A DNA stretch of 64,000 bases from Salvator merianae (lineage: Eukaryota; Chordata; Lepidosauria; Squamata; Teiidae), in contig QVOM02000001.1 in the NCBI GenBank assembly GCA_003586115.2, positions 12,591,610-12,655,609 of the forward strand. Reading direction: 5' to 3'. Both the position numbers and the translations under genes were made by a program. The notes under the pieces are model-generated. The model made no database searches. It saw nothing but the letters and a program-made list of their open reading frames with translations, and was not told where the DNA came from. Positions 32,621-44,868 of this stretch are shown here, one piece after another (the first letter of the stretch is position 1; each line of letters opens with the position of its first letter).

Positions 32621-33044
32621 CCTTTGTGGATTGTGGGATTTGTCTGCAAGTCTTCATGCCCATTAACCTAGTTATGTATCTAATGCTGTGAATAGCAAAA
32701 TGGTTGCTGCCTTATTAACTGGACTGCACTCTTGAGCCTTCAACTATATCTTGAGCTGGGGACATTTACCAGTGTTTCAGCTGATTTGTGCATTTCAAGC
32801 ATCTGTTAAAAGGCACAGAAGTAGACCAATACAATTTTGCATTGGATGACTTGACAGCCTTGTTTGAGAAGTAGAATAAGGTTGTAGTTCCACTTCTTCA
32901 TAAATGACCTATTTCCCTTAATGCAAAGGCCCTTCCTCCCCTACTCATTTTTTTCTTTTAATGATAATTGGCAATGGATGGATGAATGGGTATGGGAAGA
33001 TGATATATCTGTGAGACAGATGTGATCTAAGTACCTTAATGGCT
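32621..33044. other. intergenic, nothing recognised
   Basis: No feature supported in this stretch. Confidence 0.45.
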
Positions 33045-33255
33045 GTTCCCTATAGAGAGAACTACGAACCTTGATGGCTTTCAAAGGGATTAGATCAACT
33101 CATGGAAGGCAGGACTTTCAAGGACTATTAGTCATTTTATTTCTGTACTACTTCCAGTCTTCAGTGCTGTATGCGCTTAGCTGGGGAATTGGGATACTGG
33201 ACCAGACAGACCATTGGTGTGCTTTAGCATGGGAGCTCTCATGCTGATACTCTTA
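33045..33255 (+). mobile_element. CR1-type LINE 3' tail
   Basis: The order GGCTTTCAAAGGGATTAGAT, CATGGAAGGCAGGACTTTCA, then GGATACTGGACCAGACAGAC and CATTGGTGTGCTTTAGCATG follows the well-known end of reptile CR1 copies (fragments at 45594 and 56333 are relatives). Truncated and diverged. Confidence 0.7.
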
Positions 33256-34791
33256 AACTCGTAGTGGAAAACTCTTCTCTATCCTCTCCCACTTGGGGAA
33301 AAGACAGAAATTTTTCATGAAAACTCTGTTATAATATATGCTTGATAACTTGGATACGTGTAGAAAACGTGCAAGGAATCTGGACTGGAAGGGATGAGTG
33401 ACCATTGAAGCTTGGGACTTGTCCCTAGATCAGATGCTGTCTTACATGCTACTGTTCAATTGTGTTTATTGCTGTGAATGGCTCTCACTTTGAGTTGCTG
33501 CTGCCATTGAATTAAATTCTTCCCCATTTTGACACTGTTTTGCCTTGTATTAAAGTTATTTTTTAAGACCTTCTACTCTTTAATAAAAATATACTTTGTA
33601 TTCAAATCAGCCTAGTTATTTCCCCTCCCTGAGGATCAGCTGTCAACTTGATGTCCAGAGCCTGTTGATAGGGTATTAAGTTCCAGTTTAAGCCCTGTTT
33701 CATAGGACCTCAAAGAACAAGTCTAAGAAAGCACTGTCAGTGTGGGCAATGCTGGAAGCATTCAATGTTGATAGAGGCTGAGACCTAATTCCTTATTTAC
33801 CTTGATCATAGGCAATTTATACATTTACGCACAGCTAAATATCAGGGTTCAGGAGAGGTCTGTGAGGTGGACTTTACCAGCCAAATGCTAGAATGCAGAT
33901 AAATAGCAATTTTATAAACCTCTGCCATGCCTTCTTGGCAGCAGCCTCTTGTGGATCAGGACTCATGTGATAGTGATGAATGTTACTATCTTATGGTGCA
34001 GTGACCATTGGGCCTCCTCATTCCTTCTATTTAATGGTCAGGTGCTGTGAGCCAAGCTAAGGAGGTGGGGCAAGGACAGGGGTGGTACAGGGGTGTTTTG
34101 GAGTGAACATTGGGATGAATGAAGGAGGTGGGACAGGGTGGCCTAGGGACAGGGTGAGAGTCACAGGATTAAGCTGAGCAAGTCACTCAGCTACTGACAT
34201 CTTGGGGAGCTCAAGGCTCCTTCTGTGCCAAAGTTGAGCATATGGTGCCCCTAAGCACCAAGGTACTGGCTCCACTGGCTCATCACCAGAGCCAGCTTTG
34301 TTAATGGCTGTAGTGCTGTTAGCTTTATGCAGTTGCCTGTTTCTCAGATTTAGCCTTCATCCTTCCCTAAGCTAATAGTGATAGTTGTTTTGCCCCCACC
34401 CCAACCCCTGCTTGAGTTTCAAAAGCAACTTAGGATGCTTTTGTTTTTCCTTGAGAGAGTTCTTATCTTTCTTTCTCACCATCCTGCCAATTAGAGCTAT
34501 TTCATAGTTTTGAGCAATCACATACCTCGCTTAGGCTTAGACTGTCTGTGTGCAGAGTCTGCCTCCCATAGGGAACTGGCAGTTTGTTAATATTACTGAA
34601 TCTTCCCTTGAATTCCTGCTCAAGGGGAGGAGTTCAGCACCAGGCCCTTTGGCCAAGAACAGAGAATGAAGGAGTATTCCTAATACCTGCTTTTCAGCAT
34701 GTTGCAGCTGCCAGTCAGAGGTACCCACAGAGGTACAGGACACCTTTATTTTGTGGTTAACAAATAAGGTATTCCTCCAACATTTTAGAAC
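33256..34791. other. intergenic, nothing recognised
   Basis: No gene or nameable repeat family recognised. Short frames without features. Confidence 0.45.
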
Positions 34792-34808
34792 AAACTAGTA
34801 ATAATTCT

Positions 34809-35170
34809 TGGAAAGGAGAGATAATACCAACGGTGGGTGATTGGTTAGTTAAAATGATGGAGCTGGCCGAGATGGACAAACTGACAAATCTTTTGAGAAT
34901 TAAGACAGTTGATAGGTTTTACAGGAACTGGAAACCCTTTATTGACTTTCTGCAAGAGCTAGACAATGGACTTGTGATTGCTGGATTTGAAGAGTGAAAA
35001 AGAAGAGTTTCAGTGCAAAAAGAAGGAAGGAGAACAGGACGTTGAAGAACACGAAGTTTAGAAGAAACTGTTAATGAAGGAGGAACTTGATAATAATAGT
35101 GATATAAGAATGTAATGTAAACTGTAATTTTATATATTTGAAATACAAGAACAATAAAATATGTTAAAAA
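34809..35170 (+). mobile_element. L1 LINE, 5'-truncated 3' end, 17-bp TSD
   Basis: A 17-base direct repeat with one mismatch flanks it: AAACTAGTAATAATTCT at 34792-34808 and AAACTAGTAACAATTCT at 35171-35187. Inside, the plus strand encodes the intact last part of L1 ORF2: DWLVKMMELAEMDKLTNLLR, IKTVDRFYRNWKPFIDFLQE, then LDNGLVIAGFEE and TGA (34995-34997). A short 3' UTR follows with AATAAA and a short A tail. The target duplication and A tail are the marks of L1 retrotransposition. The fresh look of the duplication suggests a fairly young insertion. Confidence 0.93.
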
Positions 35171-35187
35171 AAACTAGTAACAATTCT

Positions 35188-36103
35188 CTCTATTTTCAAA
35201 AAGAAAAATCAACTCTGTACATGCTCAGGATTTCTCATATTAAACACATTTAGGACATCATGATACTTTTTTTGGCACTGCAGATAGATGTTCCATCAGG
35301 ATGTTAGAACAAGAGTACCAGCAACTGATTTTTCTTTCCCCTCAAATAGAATTCTGCATACAAAGCTTTATGTTTTATGGTTGGGTCCCCCCTTGCAGGG
35401 ACTTCGGAAGAGGCAGCACAATTGCTGCGCAAAATTATGCCTCTTTGGCTCTGCTTTTGAGTGCGGACACACCAGTTGAAGCAGTGATCTGAAGCTCCTT
35501 CAATGAGGGCAGAAAATCGTGCCCCCATTAAATGTCGCTTCAGCTGGCAGTTGTTCCTATTAATGGGGTGGTGTGCATGCTGCAAGATGGCTATTGCCAT
35601 TGCAAGTGGATAGATAACATCGCTGCAGAAGGCGTGTTTCTGTAAGTGGAGAGGCAGTTCCTATTTGGAATCTCCCAGAAGAAAATACCACTGAGCACAA
35701 CTAAGATAGCACTGTTATTGTTCTCCATTGATCTGCTTCGTCATCCTAAGTTCCCTTTATGTTACACTGCCAAAGCTTCAGCTTGATAGCTCTGAAGGGT
35801 TTATGGGGGTGTGTGTGCGCTTCATATTTAGAGTGTGATCATACCACTATATCATGCAAATTTCTTTGGGGTGCAAGCAGCACATGAAGGACTGACGGTC
35901 TCTCAGACTGCCTGCCCTCTGTTTTCCCACCTGATGTGCAGAAGATATATCTGGTAACACAGCAGTGGTGTAACCTTTGTGCAGTTTCTGCATAGTTTCT
36001 GGGTTCATTTCTGTGTCCAGAGCTGACCCATCCCCAAGCCAATTCCTTCAGCACAACTCCTCAGCCCCCCTCTTCAACAAAAGCCAGGTGACTGAAGACA
36101 GAT
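35188..36103. other. intergenic, nothing recognised
   Basis: No gene or nameable repeat recognised. Confidence 0.45.
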
Positions 36104-36134
36104 TAAAAAATAAAATAAAATAAAATAAAATAAA
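36104..36134. repeat. (TAAAA)n microsatellite
   Basis: About six TAAAA units in a row. Confidence 0.9.
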
Positions 36135-36267
36135 GAGAACTGTTGGATGGAAATTGTTCCCCAGAGCCAAAGCTTTAAAGCATGAAAGGACTGAGGGGGG
36201 TATTGAAAAACTAGGCTTTCAGACAGCAACAGGGAAAACAGGAAGGAAGATATTGGTGACTGTTGAA

Positions 36268-36435
36268 GAGTGGTTGTAGCTCATTGGTAGGGTGACCACC
36301 TGGAAATCATAGGGTCACAAGTTTGATTCTCTGCATCATGCCAGAAGAAAGCAAGGCAAAGCAGTTCGCTAAGAGAAATACATGGATTTGCCAAGTAGAC
36401 ATCAGAATTTGACCCTAACTCAATGGGACCAAACA
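36268..36435 (+). mobile_element. tRNA-derived SINE
   Basis: GTGGTTGTAGCTCATTGGTA is the A-box region and ACAAGTTTGATTCTCTGC the B-box region. The body (AAAGCAAGGCAAAGCAGTTC, TTTGCCAAGTAGACATCAG, CTCAATGGGACC) parallels the copies at 838 and 16250. It is more diverged. Confidence 0.7.
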
Positions 36436-36542
36436 AAGCAAGAAAAAAGGAGAATACCTGGGTTTTCTTATACTCTAACTCAAATATCTGCTACCAGACT
36501 GTACACTATTTGCATATATGATAGTCCATCTGGGCATGGAAC

Positions 36543-36640
36543 TTTCATTTATTTATGTACTAAATTTCTGTAGCAGCCTGATAAGCAAAAGATCTCTAAG
36601 TGGCTTACAACCCCCCTAAAAAATAAAAAGTATGTATACA
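36543..36640 (-). mobile_element. LINE 3' tail fragment
   Basis: The plus strand CATTTATTTATGTACTAAAT, CTCTAAGTGGCTTACAACCC is the reverse complement of the AT-rich LINE tail pattern seen better at 7623 and 22763. Only the tail is present. Confidence 0.5.
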
Positions 36641-37154
36641 TACATGAAATTTATAAAAACAATGTAAAGTTTTAAAATAGGATAAAAATAGATATTAAAC
36701 CAGTTAAGACAGATCTCTGAAATGTTTGTGTGAGCACAAAGATCTTCACCTACCACTTAAAGGCCTGGCACTAGGGGGGTTGAATTCTTTGCCCCCAGTG
36801 GTACAGCTGCAGCGGCAATGAAGGATGCATGAGCCCACCCCTAGCCCACTGATCTGGCAGCAGCATGGGCTGAGTGCCCAAACATTCCTGATCTACACTG
36901 GCTGTGTTGGGGTTGATGTCCTGATCCCTCCATCTGATAGGGCCCTGGTGGGGAGTGGGTGCCCAAAGTCTCACTCTTGCCCAACAAAAGGCTCCAAGGA
37001 GTATGGTGATTTGAACTATCTTGAAAATAGGCTGACACTTTATGAAATCCATCATGTGCACTGTGTGGCAGAGCCCAGCTCAAATTAACTATTAAGATCA
37101 CGATGTGAGGGACTTGTACTTCTGCCATCCTCAGGGGTTTGAGGGAGTACTGAC
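36641..37154. other. intergenic, nothing recognised
   Basis: No gene recognised. The region may be part of the L2 copy whose tail follows, but too little is conserved to say. Confidence 0.4.
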
Positions 37155-37472
37155 ATGCAAGAGAGTCTTTTCTGTGGTGGCCTCCAGTCTTTGGAACAGG
37201 CTCGCTCTAGAAGTACTCTTGACTTCTTCTGGGGGGTACATTATACGGCTTTTGGCACCTGGTTGAAACATATCTTTTTGCTCAGGCTTTTGATGTTTAG
37301 CTTCCTCAGAGTGTTCTCCTGTCAGAGAGGGTGGGAGATAGGGTAGGGTATCGTTTAAGTATGTTTTAGGGGCTTTTTAAAATGGTATTTATCTTTTTTA
37401 TAGTTGTAACCTGCCCTGGGATTTTTTGGTGGTGAGTGAAATATAAATATTTAAATAAATAAATAAAATTAC
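37155..37472 (+). mobile_element. L2-type LINE 3' end
   Basis: It starts in a degenerate GR.FSVV..LWN-like block (GAGTCTTTTCTGTGGTGGCC, TCTTTGGAACAGGCTCGC) and runs through GGTTGAAACATATCTTTTTG. It ends in TAGTTGTAACCTGCCCTGGG and a (TAAA)n tail near 37445-37468. This shows in sense orientation how the tails at 7623 and 22763 belong to L2 copies. Confidence 0.75.
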
Positions 37473-39534
37473 ATGTGCAGATTGCCTCTATTGACACTTC
37501 ATTGAAGGGTGCCGCTCAAATTGTGAGATATTTTTTAATCCCTGAATTGCTAATATGAAAAGCTAAGAGGAGACCCAATGCCAAGAGTGGCGTCAGAGCC
37601 TTGTGCATAAAGTGTCTGATTTCTGCAAACACTGTGTAGTTACCTGATATTATTGTGCATTGTTTGAAATGTAGGAGGTAGCATGCCTCTCAAGGCCAGC
37701 TGTTTGGAGAGTTTGAGCAAGATATATTTTCCTGCTGGATAGAAAGGACTCTTGATTTAGTCCAGCAGGACACCAAGATATGTTTGTGGCCATAGAAAGA
37801 CCTTGACTGCATCCACAGTTGGTGAAAAGTATACTCTGTGAAAGCCTGAGGGTTGCAGCATCCATACACTAGTGGCACCCAAATACAAAGGCCCAAATAC
37901 AAGAAGAAGGAGACTGTCAGTGTTTATTGATAAAAGATCACACAGGAATAAGTACCAGCAAGCACTTGTATACTTCAGTAGTTTCCCTACAAAATTCTGT
38001 AATCTGAAGATCAATACATAAACATTCTGGTTCACTCCCCGTTTCTTCCCAGCAATAATGACCTTGAAGCAAAAACTAACCCAATTAATTCTACCCATCA
38101 TTTCTCTTATCTCTACTGCAAAGGAAAAGCTAGGTATATGAAAGATATAAGCAGGCTGGCCTGGTATTAGACTAATTGGAAGATGGCAACATAGGGGCCA
38201 TCTGGGGTGCCTCTGAGGTCCAACAAAGCTCAAGGTTTGTGAATCTAGGAAGTGCAGGACTTCCCACCTGCAGGGATGGAGCAAGCAGTTTAGCCTAGGA
38301 GGCACCCTTATTTCCTGTAGTGGGGATACAGCCTTTGATCTTGGATAGCTGCCTTAATTTTTTCTTAATCCAGCAAATTTAGCTTTCTGTAACTAAGGGG
38401 AGAAGAGCTGTGTGAGGTGGAATTTATTGGCCAAATAACTTTAATATATGTACTAATTTTTTCAGTTATGTTTTTTCCCTCTATAACCTTACATCAAGCA
38501 AAATGCAGTAATACTTCCCTGATCACCTCTTTTGGTAAAGGAAGGTGGCTGAGCTTAACCTTTTGTCTGGGAAATCATGAAGCCCATACTCTAGGCATAG
38601 CCAGTATGGTAGCTGGACTGTATCTTCTTTCATTCCTTACTACCGGCTATGCTGATTGGACTGATCAGACTTTAAATACACAGGGGTCCTCTCTGAACTA
38701 TCACTCCTGCACTCATTCTGGGGCAAGCAGGCTTGATTTTTAATCTGAAGTTGTTACGGCTTTTAACATAGATTTAGCGTATCATTTACAAGCATCAGGT
38801 TTACCTCTTTTACAGATAACAGTGTCATTTTAGTGCTGCCTTTAGCCAGACTCCAGACAAATCCGCTCTAAATGAGTGATGTGGCTCCAGAATGGGAAAA
38901 TCACTTCCCTTTGTACTAGGATGAAACACCCTAATCAGTTCAGAACATTAATTAATCTGAGATTAAGTAAGATTAAAGTGTTGTTGAAAATCCATCTTGA
39001 TATCCAATGAAAAGTTGTAATCTACTGATAACACTTAACCATGGATTCCAAATGTCTCAAAAGATTTTCTTGACAATGGCTAATGCGTCCTACATGGATT
39101 AGAAAGTGGTAAAATAACTGGTTAACAATGGGTAGAGTTAATAGATAATGCCGGATATCAGAAGTGTAAAGACTGGGAATCCTTTGTAACTCTGCAATGT
39201 GTGACCTTTCAGAGAAGTTTCTGGATGACCATCAACACCAGCCAGCTTGAAGAAGGTAAATGAAAGGAGCTGAAGTTCTCTAATAGTCATCGATAACTAG
39301 TCTTTATTTTATGCTTTGACCCAAAGGATTAGGGATAAATACCAACACAATACTGAAGTAGGGTGAAAAATGGCCAGTGTAACAGAAAAATCTACTTTCT
39401 TTTAGTTAATCAGGAGCCTTGAATGATCATGAAAGTAGCTACATGCTTGTCAGCTTTTCCCCACTGCCACTGAAACTTTCAAACAATACAGCATAGGTAA
39501 TTTATTTTAACGTGAATATTAAATTTTGGATCAT
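37473..39534. other. intergenic, nothing recognised
   Basis: About 2 kb without a recognised gene or repeat. The longest frame (182 codons on the minus strand, 38305-37757) has an ordinary composition and no domain pattern. Confidence 0.45.
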
Positions 39535-39632
39535 ATGCCTGTTTAATATGTGGATTATGGATTTAGGTTCACCACACTGGGACCCAGGTGAAGGGCAGTA
39601 TAAAAATTTCTGAATGAATGAATGAATTTGCA
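39535..39632 (+). mobile_element. LINE tail with (GAAT)n
   Basis: GGACCCAGGTGAAGGGCAGT then ATAAAAATTTCTGAATGAAT and further GAAT units form an L2-like tail ending in a simple repeat. Only the tail is preserved. Confidence 0.5.
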
Positions 39633-39727
39633 AATTCTTATGGCAAAACAAAATTATTTTACTGTTCCTTTTTACCACATAGAAAGTGTTAGGCTGTCGC
39701 CAGTTGGCAAAAGGCTACACAGGATAT

Positions 39728-40115
39728 AAACAACATCCATAATTGCCTCATGCTTTGTTCCATCAGACATGCAAATGCAAACCCTGGATTACCTGCAAAT
39801 CTGACAAGGTGTATATGAAGTCACCTCACTGGGGGCTTCTGGGAGCCAGCTATATGCCCGTCTTCTTTCTTTTGTCATTTTTCATGTGCTTGGCTGACTC
39901 CCCAAAGTCCCCAGCAAGGACTTCATTTGCATCCCACCAGACTTGCAGCTAAGTAAGACTATCATGGGAAGCCTGGTATAGTTGCTGGATTTCCCATGAT
40001 AACCTTGCAGTGTGGTTTCTGTGCGTTCCAAGAGGTGTTGCATCAGGAAGGACATGGATTTCTGGTAATCCTAATGCAACACTGGGAGGATTGCAAGGTT
40101 TGCCTCAAGCCTGGA
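39728..40115. mobile_element. hairpin-rich element with serial inverted repeats
   Basis: Two separate stem-loops follow one another. TATCATGGGAA (39960-39970) pairs perfectly with TTCCCATGATA (39991-40001). GTGTTGCATCAGGA (40035-40048) pairs with TCCTAATGCAACAC (40069-40082) with one mismatch. The first hairpin resembles the GTTATGGGAAA and TTTCCCATAATA pair near 59480-59524. This suggests a dispersed MITE-like family. The boundaries given are approximate. Confidence 0.5.
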
Positions 40116-40735
40116 AGAAGCCTTATATGATGCTTTAGGCCCTGAGGCATAGATCAGGAAAAATATGCACTTAATTTATTGCCAAAGTCCCTGGTAGGAG
40201 ATTGCCTGCCGCCAACTGCTGGTAAGAAAAAGTTCCTCTCCAAGACAAGATAAACAAATTCTAGCTCCTTGGTCTCATTAATGCACCTTGATGAGCTTGG
40301 GAGAATCTGTTGATCTGCTGTCAGGTAGACAGTGGCTGAAGGGTGACGTGAAGAACCCCTCTGAATCAGGCCAAAGGACTCTGCAGACCACCTGCATGGT
40401 CCTTGTGGAAGGAGGAACCTGTGGAAAGCCTACAAGTCAGATTGCAAGCAGAACAGCACTCATGTTCCCCAGGCCCTGCTTTTTTCCCTCAGGTGGATGC
40501 ATGTGAACATGCGAGATATTTTCTAGGTACTTGGAAAGCTGTTGCAGGCACCACTGTGTTCCTGGCTGCCACACGAATAATCCTTGCTGTGCTGCCCTAT
40601 GGTTCTTGGAGGAGTTCACCACCTCCAGGAACATCTCGAGGAGCTGGGTTAACATTCCAAATGCAGCCAGAAGCTTTGAGGACGAAGCAAGTGATGTGAA
40701 GGTGATGATGAATAGAAACTTCTTTGGCGCTGGGC
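40116..40735. other. intergenic, possibly left part of the element at 40736
   Basis: No gene recognised. The left boundary of the MITE interrupted at 40855 may lie somewhere in this stretch. Confidence 0.4.
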
Positions 40736-42211
40736 ACCAAGGGCTCTGAAGAGCTAGGGATGAATGTTCCTAGCCTCAGAGCCCCTGGGGAACCTGTTTC
40801 AGTGGTGTACGTTGGTATTCCAGCCTAGACCACACTGGTCTGCAAGTACACGTTGGCCGCGTTCCGACAAGGCATTTAATCGGTTTACAGGCCGTCTTCA
40901 GTTCCCGCTGTCCCGACATGATCTTGCCGTTCCGTAGTTTTTCTGGACTATATTGGCGAAATCCGGACTACTTTGTATTCGGATTTAATGAAGTCTCAAG
41001 CCGTTCCAGAGCATTAGCGTGCTTTACTTTGTGATGTGGGAATGGGGAAAGAGACTATTTGGGAGGGACCGTACTTTTTTGGGGGCGTGCAGAGGGAGGG
41101 ATCCCCATTTTGTGCCATCCAAAGACAGACTTTGTGGGTGGGCAGGAAGCGCAGTAATTTTCTCTGCTTCCATTATCCCCCTTTCTGTTGCTGCCAGGGG
41201 AAAAGAAACCATCCTCCTTTTTACTTCGCTAAGCTGCGATCCTTTCCCTTTCTTTATCCCCCATTCGACACTGCCAGGAAGAAATTAAAGGCTTCCTCCA
41301 CTTCCGTCTGCTCTTTAAAGCAAAAAATAAACTGCGCCTGTTTGGGATTGCAGTCCTCTTGCCCCAACAAAGAATGCACTCAAGATGAGTTTTGCCGTCG
41401 ACAGCACACAGCTACACAGCGGGGACACATGCCGCAGCGGATGTCTCGGGGGAAGATGAGGCAGAGTCCATTTACTGGTGATGAACAGCACTGTCAAGAT
41501 AGTAGAGCCCCCCCCCCCCACGTTCCCTCCCCACTTTTTCCCTTCGTTACGGACCTCTCCCTGCTTTTGCACTACTTTTAAATTGCGCAATTGTGCAAAA
41601 GTGCACTTGCAAGGGAGCAGAAATCGCCATCAGCCCTTTAAAAAGCCCTTTAAAAAGCTTGCGGAACATAGTTTTAAAGTTCTGCTTGTGTAGATAGAGA
41701 CTGTAGTGGGGAGAAGGAGCAAATGGCGAATGACTAGTAACACTGCCAAGTGAGTCCATGTTCTGAGGCAGCAGCGGAAACATATGGAGACCGGAGCTTG
41801 ACTTTCCTGCCCCTGTGACATCAAGATTTGAACATTGGGACTGCAGCCAATCACTGACTGCACGGGGAGGGGAATTTGGCAAGGGGTGGAGGCAGAAAGG
41901 GTACTGTTTCTCCGTGCCAAGCACGGGAAATATCAGTGTGGGAACAAGCAAGTACGAATTGAGTCCATGTTAAACTGTAACTGTGGGAACGACCAGAAGA
42001 CGAATTTAGTCCTTGTACTCTTCCCATACGGATTAAATTTACGATGTTGGAACACGGCCCTTGATATCGAGGTCTACCAAGGAACACATTCTGCCCTACA
42101 TGGCAGAGGGTACCAGTGTGGGGGGGAGTATTCTGTGTTCTGCATTAATGTGTGGAAGGGAGGCTTATAGTGTCTTTCAGGAACCGATCTAAGGGCCAGT
42201 GTAGAAAGGCC
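40736..42211 (+). mobile_element. larger palindromic MITE, split by transposon copy 3
   Basis: Left piece 40736-40854 and right piece 42060-42211 resemble parts of the element at 56827-57543. The left has CTAGGGATGAATGTTCCTAG (40754-40773), which is the palindromic block of that element. The right has GGTACCAGTGTGGG, TTCTGTGTTCTGCATTAATG and the end GTGTAGAAAGGCCC. The 1.2-kb GGCC-TIR transposon sits between them. The left boundary is not resolved. Confidence 0.6.
40855..42059 (+). mobile_element. 1.2-kb GGCC-TIR DNA transposon, copy 3
   Basis: It starts GGCCGCGTTCCGACAAGGC and ends CGATGTTGGAACACGGCC, about 1205 bp. It is collinear over its whole length with copies 1 and 2. It contains CCAAT (41847-41851) and TGACATCA (41816-41823), a CRE with one CpG-type change, a 10-base C run near 41511-41519 and a short duplication of CCCTTTAAAAAG near 41635-41660. 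Flanks GTT and CTT do not give a clean target duplication. No transposase. Confidence 0.88.
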
Positions 42212-44868
42212 CAATGTCTATCAAAATGTCCATATAGAGAAGCTCAGGGCATTTTCAAAGCTGGCAATGAAAGGAGACAAAGGCAGATGGGACGGGGTGG
42301 AATTACTCCTTCAATAAGCTGGGGGGGGGGTTCTGGGGGAGGATAGGAAGCAAAGATGGGCTTTCTAGAACATTTGGTTGACTGGTGAGCTTGATGTCTA
42401 TGATTGCATCCTATTTAGGACTGACTTTGATCTCAGTTTGCATGGTATGAAGGGCTCATCTTGCTTCCCCTCCATTCTACCTTAGCTATACCTCTGGAGG
42501 TGCGATCATCATTTTTTCCTTATTCCATCCCCACCTTCATCCCCACTGCCAAGAACATTCCCACTGATTGCAGGGAAACAGCTCCCCCCCCCCCCAATCC
42601 TTCTGTTGCTTTATCTGTTTGCTAGCTTTTCTGGCCATTCTCTCCCCCTCCCCCCCGGCCCTCCTCTTTCTCTGGGTCCCCCAAGAAAACAAACTCAGGG
42701 CTGCAAATTGCCCACCACCTCAAGCAGAAATAGTTTTGCCACTAGGCTGCTTCACATCAGTGAGAAAATGAGGCCCATAAATCTTGCAGAGAGGTCCTTC
42801 CTTTGATGAACTGAAAGAGTTATTTGGTGTATCTTATTCTCCCCCCACACACCTTTCTTCTTCTACAGATTGCCACACCAAGCTTGTGGAATGCAACTGC
42901 TCTGCCAACAAAGGACCAGCCCCAATTGGGGAGGTCTGCTGCCCTCAGCCCTGACCCCTACAGAGCAGCTCACAGATAAAACCAGAATCCATGCAGAGCA
43001 AGCACAAGTTTGTTCCTGCTGGTCGGCCAGTTAAGCAAGAGGCCTCCAATTAACTTGAGGGAAGTGCATGTATTTTATCTTTCTGAGCTCCACCGCATTC
43101 CTGGTTAATCACAGCAGCAAAGGGAGAGGCATGATCCTGCACCAACAAATACATGTCCTGTCCCCCAGCCACCCACTTTGTGTTTGCAATACACAGTACT
43201 ACAGCTGAATTTTCAGACACAAGTTTCCTTTGCAGGAAATGCTGACAATCGTTCCCAGATTACGAGTCACAAGCAGATATATGCAGTTATCTGATGGCTT
43301 GGTGCAGGGTGGGGTAGGGTGATCCATTCACACTGAACATGTGGATACGTGAGTGCGTGCGTGCGTGCATACACACAAGTTTAAGAAGCCAGTTTACAAG
43401 GCACTTCTGGGATCCTTTTTAATTCTAGCTTATTCCTGCCTAGCGGTAAGCTCTAATTATCCTATATTGTCTCCTTATCTGTTTTTTTCTTTAGATATCG
43501 CATCTTGATCTGTTCAGTGGAAGAAACATTATTAGATATATCAATATCATTTTTGAAATTAGTATTTACTTTACCTCTTTTCAGAAAGGAAGCCTGGTGG
43601 TATTGTGCCAAACCAGTAAACTGTGATACACAGTCAGCTCCAGAGAAAATAGCAGAGAGATTACCAGCCCTGCAGTCCTCACTGTGAGAACTTCCCATAA
43701 TGCCCACAAAATGTAGGATCTCCTCTAACTCACATTGTCATGGGGTGTTAACATCTGGTGCCCCCCCCCCACACACACAAGGCCAAAGCTGGGAGAATCT
43801 TTAATCCACTTAATATGAAGGAATGAAAAAAAAACAATAACCCATACACTCAAACTATCACCACCTCCACTAACTCAAGTTGTAGAAGTCATAGGCATTT
43901 TTAATTCTCTTGGGTCTAGCTCTTAAACAGCTGTTTTCTTTCCATGGAACCAGACTACTTTGGGTCAAAGAAGCAATCAAGAGGTGAAAACTGCACCATG
44001 TTCTCAGTATCCAAAATGCATCACTATTGGTTGACAATCCCCGAGATAGAGAGGTTCTGCACAGCGGGGCAAGGTGAGGCAAAAGATAAGGTACTCATGA
44101 AACATGAAGTGTTGGTGGTGTAAATTAAAAGAAGAAATCTAAACCAGTGTTTTGCCTTTTAGAAAGTTGAAGGCATCTGACTGTCAGGTGCAGGTGGGGC
44201 TGTGATAAAACAGATGTCTAACCCATGAAAAACCACCACAGCTGAGCTAGATCTTAGGCAGCATTTGGATCTGCAGTAGATCCAAATCACTCACATTCCC
44301 CTTTTACACAAGAGGTGAGACTTTCTCACAAACAGCACAGACGTCTTCATGCCAAAATAGTGAGGTGAGAAGTCACTTATTTTGAGGTCACAGGAGCTCC
44401 AAATCCAGAACTTGGGAGTGGGACATCATACACGAAGGACACAAAGTTTTACCCCAAAGTTGCCTAATGGTGTATCACCTTCCCATATCACTCATGGAGA
44501 CAGGGGGTCCAGTATGCAGCGCAGTGTGGCTTTTGAGTGATGCTTCCTGCTGGACTCACAAGTAGGGCGCCATGTTGGAGCCCAAGTGGCCAAGCCCTTC
44601 AGCTGATGTGCAAAAAGAATGACAACATTTGGTCAACACCCTTCTTGGAATGTTTCCAGTCTAGCCAATGGTAACAAGAAATCTGGATGGGGTCTGAATG
44701 TTTTGTTCCTTCCTCCTCCCCCCGCACGGTTCCTTTCCCCCTTTGTACCATGCCATTAAACCCATAGAGGGGGACTGTTCACTCACTGACACTGGAAAGA
44801 TTTTAGCAAACAAATCTGCGAGGCTTAGGCCCTTGCCCCTGAATTATTATAGTGTTCTAGGGGTACAG
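42212..44868. other. intergenic, simple repeats only
   Basis: About 2.6 kb without a gene or nameable transposon. It includes G or C runs near 42320, 42584 and 43760 and a short (GTGC)n run at 43350-43367. Confidence 0.45.

Noticed and set aside
37757..38305. 182-codon minus-strand frame
   Set aside because: Longest unexplained frame in the gene-free part, but it shows no signal, motif or splice-site support and no resemblance to a family I know.
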